Source: Sesamum alatum (Eukaryota; Streptophyta; Magnoliopsida; Lamiales; Pedaliaceae). Taken from it: a DNA stretch of 64,000 bases. Of this stretch, positions 57,001-64,000 are shown one piece after another. Under the pieces are notes generated by a model. It was not told where the DNA came from. It was given only the letters and a program-made list of their open reading frames with translations, and did no database searches. The DNA lies in the NCBI GenBank assembly GCA_034509735.1, contig JACGWO010000011.1, forward strand, positions 24,536,979 through 24,600,978, read 5' to 3'. Positions within the stretch are counted from its first letter, which is position 1. Each line of letters begins with the position of its first letter. The position numbers and the translations under genes were made by a program.

Positions 57001-60000
57001 TCATGCGGTTGTCTTCAGTTTGGGTGTCTTTTGCTTGACGAAAAAAGCTGAAAGCATGCTCTTACTGCGACCAGGGTGTCGAACAATCTCCCTTTGAGTT
57101 GGATTGTCGAATGACCTATGTGGAGTTAAAGGTCTCGAGCCATCCGAAGAATCCTGCATATGAAATTTCTCAGGTTCTTGCAGTTCTTGAACATGCATGA
57201 AAGGAACAGTTTGGCATAACAGATTAAGAAACAGAATAGAAAATGCAACTGCAGTCATATGAGCATTTTTGGACAAAACACAAAACCAGCAGGTCTGATC
57301 AACCAATACAAACGACAATCAACCGTACAAGGTTCAAGAGATATCCGCCAATAGGTGTAGAAGAATATTCTGCTCAAGCAAGCTCTCATGTTGACAGTTC
57401 TATGACAAAAAAATAAATCACCTAAAGGTTGTCCAGAAAACCTGGAAACAATATGCCAATCACAAACAAGAACGGACTCACAAATGTTCTACAGACTTAC
57501 CAGATTCACTTCCACATTGGGATATCACCATCTGGATGGCAGAATAGAACCGAAGATAGGGTTGGCTATGAGTACCATGCTAAAATGTTTTGATCACCCT
57601 GCTAGTCACTCTCTATAGCTCTTCAGCTTTTCCTCCTACGCATCTTAGGTAATATCACTAATTTCCTACACTACTAATACAAGCAAATATTTTCCTACTA
57701 TTGCATGTTGCGAGGTAGTTCAGTATGTACTTTAGAGTTCAAAGAGATCAAATAATATTTTGTTCACTTTTTTATAAATTGGCCATAGGGAAATGAATTA
57801 AAGCACCCCAGCACTTTGAGCTTTCTAGAAGAATAAATTGATGAAAAGCTCAATTCTCCACTCCCTTCCACCCTTCCAAATTCCTCCAAGATGCAGAAGA
57901 GGGTAAAGAAATTGCACCATTGGACAAAATCACACTAGTGCATTTCGTGCTCCTCTCTGTCTGAGACGTCCCACAAACTCTAGTGTCTCCTACAATCATG
58001 ATTGCAGGGTACCTCAACGAATCAATCAAGTTGAACTTGTTCACCGGTGAGTGTCAGAGTTCACTTTAGTGAACGATAGTTAGCAAGGACAGGCGCGCGA
58101 GAAAGTAATAAAACTAATCGCATACGGGTGCTAAATAGTACGAGTTAATGAGCTAATAGGACCTTTCCGCTACTTAGCAAGTAGGCTCGGAGCTACTGAG
58201 CTAAACGAGGCAATGGTCTTAATGAAACAGTGGGCATATCAAACTGCAATATTCTAAAAAATAGCGAAAATGCTAATAGAAAAATGCTGAAAGATTCATG
58301 ATATTCCTTATTCAAACTAAGTGACTCAGAAAAAGGAAGTAAAACATGCATGACTTCTGGCGAATGTTGACATTACCCGTCGTGCGATACCCAGTGTTTG
58401 CATAGCTACACTTGAAGCCGGTATGGATTTCATCCGGGTGTTCTCTTCAAGATCTAGTTGACAGAAGAAGATTTATAAATTGAAATGTTGTACAGGGAAA
58501 ATATCCATGATCTCACTTCTTACATTCACCACAGAAATGAGTACCAGTGTGATATTTTCATACCTAACATGTTGAATGCACCAGAAGTTTTTCCATATGA
58601 TTTTGAGTCTTCAGTGCTGAAATGGTAAGCAAATATCAAAATTCCTTTGTGCTTGATCCACTTGATTTATGAACTTGAGTAACTTTCACTTAGCAGAAAA
58701 AGGATTAAAGATTCCAGGGCAAACCTCATTATACCACGTGGAGAGCCTTTCAATGTCGACTTGGTTTCAGATGCTAAATGCCAAGAGAGAGTTTTTGCAG
58801 CCGAACCTAAATAAAAAAGCATTACATGAACAAATCGACCTGGAGACTATGTGTTATTCGGAAAAACAATATAATGAATAACCAACCAATGCAAAGAAGA
58901 CCAGCCACCTGAAGGATGACGACCTCTAGCTTGTAATGGTTGCCAAGGATCAGTTTGTATATGTGGGCTAAAATGAACCTTCTTATTCACATTATCTGGC
59001 TTGGAGTCAAACAAAAGAAAATTTAATGAGGGACTCAAAGGACTTGAATCTTGTTAAAGAAAAACTATAATACAGAGCAGCCCTTGGTCTTACTTGGCAA
59101 AAGATAATGTTTGTGATGCTTTGGGATGATAGCTAATACTTGCTGCTGCCTAAGACCTTCTTTATCCGTATATGTTTGACATGTTAGAAGTTGCTGGCAC
59201 AGAAAAACACGTCTCAGCCTCAATATGCATTAATACTCAACAAATTTTTCATTATGTTAATGGAGTCAGAGCTACCTGATTTAGACATGTAATTTTCAGG
59301 TCCATGGATGAGATATCCAGGGTCTGTTGCTCCAGAATATCAGTCAACTTGTAAGCAACAGTACCAAGGTGGTCAATGGCATTGACAAGAGCTCGTACAG
59401 CATAATCCTTAAGATTGTCCAGCACCCTTACACAAAAGAAACCAATATATATAAGTAAAATTTCCAGGATGAAAGGAAAATAATATATTTATAACTAATA
59501 TCTAGGAAAATATTGCAATTTTTGACAGTCCAGTGAAAAGAGAAGTCATGTTAAATATCAAGAAGATCAATAGATGTGCTCCATTCTTAACAACTCCAAA
59601 GGAAGAACATCATCCAAACAATTAAATGTATACCAACAACAAGTTAATGCAACAAGCTATATCACATGAAGACCTCTAAGAAACAAGTTTGTTAAAATTA
59701 GTTAGATAAGTTAACAGTCTTACATTTGCTTTTGCTCACTATGAAGATATGACTTCTCGCAATACTCTGCCGCAGAATAAAGTTGTGGTCTGAGGTTCTT
59801 GAGTTCCTATAGAGATATAAAATGACAAGAACAATGAATGAACATTGTGTTGAAGGGTAACCACGAATATACAAATAGAATACTTGTGCAGACAGACAAA
59901 TAGTTGGAAGACAATCAAACACTTACAGTAGTAACACTGGAAGAAATAAATAACAAAACCTTTGCATCTTATACCTAGAGCATCTCAGGACATCACTAAG

Positions 60001-60520
60001 CCAGGCTGTGATGCGCCTGGAGAAAGGGCTAGTAACCAAAATTTGAACTGAACCATCTAAACCGATGAACGAGATCAATCACAAAACACAAGTCCAAAAT
60101 TGAAAAAGGAACATGGCAAAAACCAATAGGACACACACATTGCTGCCACACAATTCTATACCTAGATTAACACCAATAACCAAAATTACCAACGCTGAAT
60201 TCCAACAAAAAATTAAGAGAATAATTAACAAACTAAAACTAACCAGCTTAATGCACAAAAATTGAATCTTATTCCATTTGTTTCCCTCCTTTCCATCTCA
60301 TAAAAACCAAAACAATTAGTTACTCAAACTTCAAGTCAACCATAAATGCGTAGCACAACCCTTCCTAGATCTGATCCAAAAGTATCCACCCAAAACTCAA
60401 AACCAAAATCACACAAAACAGATTTACCTGTAATGCCGAAACAAAGCTCTTACTTCTCTCCATTGACACTTCGTCAAACGTCATTCTCCGATTCTCCCCC
60501 CGACCTTTCTCCACCTCCAT
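57001..60520 (-). CDS. ABIL1: ABI-interactor-like protein 1 (SCAR/WAVE complex subunit)
   Basis: Nine exons (minus): 60520-60428, 59806-59724, 59426-59276, 59193-59094, 58995-58909, 58806-58735, 58608-58564, 58453-58377, 57153-57001. The joined frame gives 286 residues (Arabidopsis ABIL1 ~298). Family signatures in order: TFDEVSMERSKSFVSALQ, LKNLRPQLYSAAEYCEKSY, the helical GTVAYKLTD region, KEGLRQQQVLAIIPKHHKHY, VNKKVHFSP, LSWHLASETKSTLKG, then the conserved C-terminus SAFFVKQKTPKLK. ABI proteins belong to the SCAR/WAVE complex that activates ARP2/3 actin nucleation, affecting cell shape and trichomes. The ATG at 60520 matches the family start (MEVE...). The start of exon 7 is uncertain: a TTTCAG seven bases upstream would break the frame. 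Intron 8 (~1.2 kb) is the longest and has no recognisable element. No lesion. Confidence 0.92.
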
Positions 60521-60900
60521 TAAACACACAAAGAAACACAGAATTCCACTCAAAACTCCAGAAACTTCCTCCGAAACTCAATCATCAAAGCCCTAACAAC
60601 AGCAAACACAAAACACTCCCTTCACCAACTCAAATTCACCCAAGAAAACCCAACCACCACGCAACAATTCACTGAATTTAGCATAGATTTGGAGGTAAGC
60701 AAGATGTATAGATATGAAAAATGGATGCGGAGTAGGGTGGGGTGGAGTGTGTGCAGCAGAAGCAACCCCGGGAAGTGCGTTGTAGTTGTAAATTGGGTCG
60801 GAAGTTGGAGAAAAAGAAGAAAGCGACGTCGTTGGTATTTATTTGGGAGCAGATGGGAAAGTAGAAAGGTAGTTGAAGTGGAGTAGACTGGTAGGCCCTT
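60521..60900 (-). promoter_or_regulatory. ABIL1 5'UTR and proximal promoter
   Basis: The region upstream of the start codon is relatively GC-rich, with a GA/CT-rich run (60800-60870). No strong TATA box was seen; AAATAAATA near 60840 is a weak candidate. Confidence 0.35.
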
Positions 60901-61483
60901 TTTATTTTATGCTTATATGAAATTTGTACTCATCTCCACCCTTGCCTAAAATCTAGGCCTGCACTTAGCCCACAAATTTTTTTTTTTTTCCTAATAAACT
61001 AGTTATAGGCCAATTTATATTTTTATTAAATAAAAAAAAATTATACTTGTACCAGTACACTTTGTAAAAATATGATCGGTTGGGAGTTGGGCTCGCGACG
61101 ACAATTCTTTTTATTTTTATTCATTGATCGCTCCACTAGTTATTGTGGCATGCAATAGTTGTGCGCATATCATCACACAAGTACGATACAATTTTGAAAA
61201 TCAATATATGATAAAAGCAGATCAATTGATTAACATGAGCAAAAACAAATGATAAATATGATAGTATACTTGTGGTTAAAAGATGGTGTTGACCATTCCA
61301 AACAAATAAATAATTATATTGGATATATATTTAAGGGGATAATTAATATTTTAAAATTTGGTGTTGTGCTGTCACAAATCATCAATTGTGAGTGAGAGAT
61401 AATTTGCTTTTTTTATTTTTATTTTTATATTAGTATAGATTATACAGTTACATGAATTTTAATTATTGAGTAGTGAAAGATTA
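60901..61483. other. AT-rich gene-free stretch
   Basis: No gene. T/A homopolymers and AT-rich spacer up to the retrotransposon LTR at 61484. Confidence 0.5.
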
Positions 61484-63462
61484 TGTGGATCGTCCCGGGA
61501 AAAGCGCGAATGCGGAAGCGCGGTATAATTAAAAATTAAAACGGAATTTAAACATGCTTTTAAATTAAAAACACGTTTCAAAGGGTGTGCCTTTGAAATT
61601 TTCCCGGGCGTTCGGTGTATCTCATGAACGAATAACATAAAATAAATCATGGAGGCCATAGGGTTGGAAAATAAAAGAGGACGAAAATCATAAACGAGAC
61701 CTACCCGTTGTCGTTTTCGTCTTCAACGGCTACACGCGTTGTTCCCCGTTTTGCACCAAGATCTCGTTCTTGAGACCCTCCAAATCGTGACACACGATCC
61801 ACCCACGTATCTTGCACGTCGTGCTAGCAACGAACAAGTGTATAATTTTGGAGTGGATGAATCAATAACACATTATCAATTAATGGTATTGATTCATCAA
61901 GATTCTAATGTTCCAAGAACAAAAGAATCAAGAAAACTATTTTCTTGAGAGAGAGAGAGGGCGGACGAGAGAGATGGGAGAGAGAGAGAAATCGTGTGTG
62001 TGTGTTGTGTGTGTGTGTTGGAGATTCATCATCTTGTAAATAGTAGGATGCTAGGGGTTTATATAGAAGAGGAGTTTAATCCTCTTTAAACTCCTCTTTT
62101 AAGAACTCTAATTTGATTAGGATTTTGACCTAGTCAAAGTCCTAGTCAAACTAGTGTTTTGACCTAGTCAAAACGATCCTAGCCATCCATCTCTCCCATT
62201 AATCTCAACCGTTGATTTAATTTAATGGAAATATTTAAAAACCTATTTAAATATTTCCAAGAGGCTAAAATAAATATAAATATTATTTAAGCCCATTAAA
62301 TAAATCCCTTTGATAAATCCAATTTATCAATTTAATTCCTTCTATTAAATAGAAAGAATTATTTCTCCAAGAAAAATAAAGGTCCCGGTTAAATCTAATT
62401 TAATCATTCCTTCACTCCAATATTTAATTCCAAATTAAATATTTAATTGTGTGTGGATAGTGTGTGACTCTTTAGGTTCACCATTCAGCTAGACTTGGTC
62501 GGATTCCTAGAATCCGTCCGTTACCATGGGTGGCCATCTAGCAACGGTCCATGGCACTAGAGACTAGGTGAAATATTCAGGGATGAACATTTAGGCTCTA
62601 ACAGTACGCTTGTCCTTCTGTCTTCGGTCTCATCACTTAGTGTCTAGGGCACGGATAACGCAGGTACCCATCTTGGACCTAAGTGTCGGTCTGTCCTCAC
62701 TAAACGCCGCAAGGGAACCCTTCCCTTCTGTTCAGTCACTGTGGCCACAGTTTTAGGGACAAGACCTAGAGCATACATGAGACTCAACTGTCAAAACCTA
62801 TTGACAGGAGACAGATCCTTTCTTGGAAACTACTGTCACTTTGCACACCAGGACTGCACTAGACATGGCTTATGACTACCAAAGAGAATTCTGGCAATCT
62901 CTCACCATATCTAAGATACAGTTCTGATGTACAGGTAAACTCAGTAATTCCTCAAGTCAAAGGACTTGACCTGTACCGTTGGAACCGGGAATACTCGTCA
63001 TACCTTGCAGACCATACTCAAGGTCCTCCGTAAGACGGTTCCCACGAGTCACCTCAGTCAGCTGCATCCTAGCAGGCTAACCCACTAACACTGCTTAGAC
63101 GATCCTCGTCACCCGTCGATGAAACACGACAGCAGATGCTTAGTGCAAGTCTCAAATGGAATCCCGGTACCCATTTTTCGGGATTCCTTGACTTGGAGAT
63201 TTCCGGACTGATTCGGGAAGACTGATTCCATGGACCTACCTCCAAGCGTAGTCCCAGTCCCCGAAATTGATTCTCAGTCCGTGGGCTTTGTTTGCGTAGT
63301 GAACAGATATAGAAAAGTAGGTGCAAGTGAACACAAACAAAGTAATGCCAAATGAAAATTCACTTCTTTATTCATTAATGATTTATCAAAACACTTATAA
63401 TTGTCTAGACATAGGTTACATATACCCGCCAAAATTGGCTTACATGGTCACCTATTCTAACA
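61484..63462 (-). mobile_element. 3' LTR of a Copia retrotransposon
   Basis: On the minus strand it begins TGTTAGAATAGGTGACC immediately after a purine tract (AAGTGGGAGAT) that follows the RNase H stop codon, and ends ...GACGATCCACA at 61484: TG...CA ends, about 1979 bp. It shares ordered blocks with the solo LTR at 11955-14770. The sequence contains GA/TG microsatellites (61948-62025). Its left flank GATTA would be one copy of the TSD, but the partner is outside the window. Confidence 0.85.
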
Positions 63463-63476
63463 ATCTCCCACTTGAC
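63463..63476 (-). other. Polypurine tract of the Copia element
   Basis: The minus-strand sequence GGTCAAGTGGGAGAT lies directly upstream of the LTR TG, the usual site and composition for plus-strand priming in plant Copia elements. Confidence 0.75.
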
Positions 63477-63478
63477 CT

Positions 63479-64000
63479 TTAAAGCCAATCACCCATATGC
63501 CTAATCCCCATCTTCTCAAGATGTTGCGTATGAGCACTTTGCGACATAGGCTTTGTCAGCGGGTCTGCTGTGTTGTCTGCTGAGTTGACTCGGTCCATCC
63601 GAACGTCACCTCTTCCTACCATTTCTCTAAGAAGATGGTAGCGTCTAAGAATGTGTTTGGAACGGTGGTGAGATCTCGGTTCCTTCGCTTGCGCTATTGC
63701 ACCGTTGTTATCACAGAAGATGACAACGGGCTCGGCGATGCTAGGCACCACACCCAACTCTTGGATGTAGTTTCTCATCCAAACCGCTTCCTTGGCAGCT
63801 TCTGAAGCTGCTATGTATTCAGCCTCAGTGGTGGAGTCAGCAGTGGTTGCTTGCTTGGAACTTTTCCAAGCCACTACTCCTCCGTTGAGTTTGAATACAT
63901 ATCCCAATTGAGACTTGGCATTCATCGTCATCAGACTGGAAGCTAGCGTCGCTAAAGCCTTCCAGAATAAGTTCTCCATTGCCATAGACCAAGAACATTT
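63479..64000 (-). pseudogene. Copia RNase H (3' end of pol), frameshifted, cut by window edge
   Basis: Ty1/copia RNase H C-terminal half: SSKQATTADSTTEAEYIAASEAAKEA with the catalytic E, VVIFCDNNGAIAQAKEP with the catalytic D, then HHRSKHILRRYHLLRE and ADPLTKPMS, ending at a stop at 63479. Upstream the frame changes: the expected FSDASFQSD text is in a different frame from SQLGYVFKLNGGVVAWK, with an extra A within GATGAATGCC near 63927. So the copy carries at least one frameshift and is probably non-autonomous. The rest of pol lies to the right of the window. Confidence 0.85.

Noticed and set aside
57850..58044. 64-codon frame in ABIL1 intron 8 as an extra exon
   Set aside because: No matching splice sites in phase and no counterpart in the ABIL1 family.

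Overview
This is nuclear DNA from a flowering plant, almost certainly a eudicot. Genes carry short GT-AG introns, promoters sit in AT-rich DNA, and plant-specific families (POB1/LRB, HAWAIIAN SKIRT, plant BAG6, GT77 xylosyltransferase, ABIL1) lie among plant transposons. The species cannot be fixed from sequence alone; an asterid is a guess.

Layout. 1-1.2 kb holds about four ~210 bp satellite-like monomers. 1.4-5.5 kb holds a six-exon POB1/LRB BTB-BACK gene (minus). 5.7-15.1 kb is a stack of hairpin (foldback) elements, PIF/Tourist-like elements and a probable solo Copia LTR, several nested and many with readable target-site duplications (TSDs). 16.1-18.8 kb holds the F-box/kelch gene HWS with probable 5'UTR introns (minus). 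19-25 kb is repeat-rich with no convincing gene. 25.3-26.1 kb is a single-exon C2-domain gene, and 26.6-31.1 kb is BAG6 (both minus). 31.8-39.3 kb holds hairpin elements and a decayed Copia gag/protease fragment. 39.4-42.7 kb is a four-exon MGP4/RGXT-type GT77 gene (plus). 43.2-43.5 kb has a possible reticulon exon relic and 43.5 kb an intact tRNA-Gly(UCC), both minus. 47.2-52.9 kb is a 14-exon GT4-type glycosyltransferase (plus). 53.4-56.4 kb is again hairpin elements plus a miniature CACTA element. 57.0-60.5 kb is nine-exon ABIL1 (minus). 61.5-64.0 kb is the 3' end of a Copia retrotransposon (minus) that runs off the window.

The genes are not a metabolic cluster. From memory, their Arabidopsis counterparts lie in three small blocks: At2g46225/46240/46260 (ABIL1, BAG6, LRB1), At3g61590/61600 (HWS, POB1) and At4g01200/01210/01220/01230 (C2, GT4, MGP4, reticulon). 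The window looks like the less fractionated ancestral order, spread out by transposons.

Most notable: (1) several hairpin MITE families with GGG-N-AATTA-like ends and 9-bp TSDs, suggesting Mutator-type mobilisation; (2) a three-deep nested insertion at 11.8-15.1 kb; (3) a +1 frameshift in an A6 run in the otherwise intact GT4 gene, which also has a GC-AG intron and a uORF abutting its start codon; (4) a possible reticulon relic where synteny predicts one. I found no convincing new multi-gene system.
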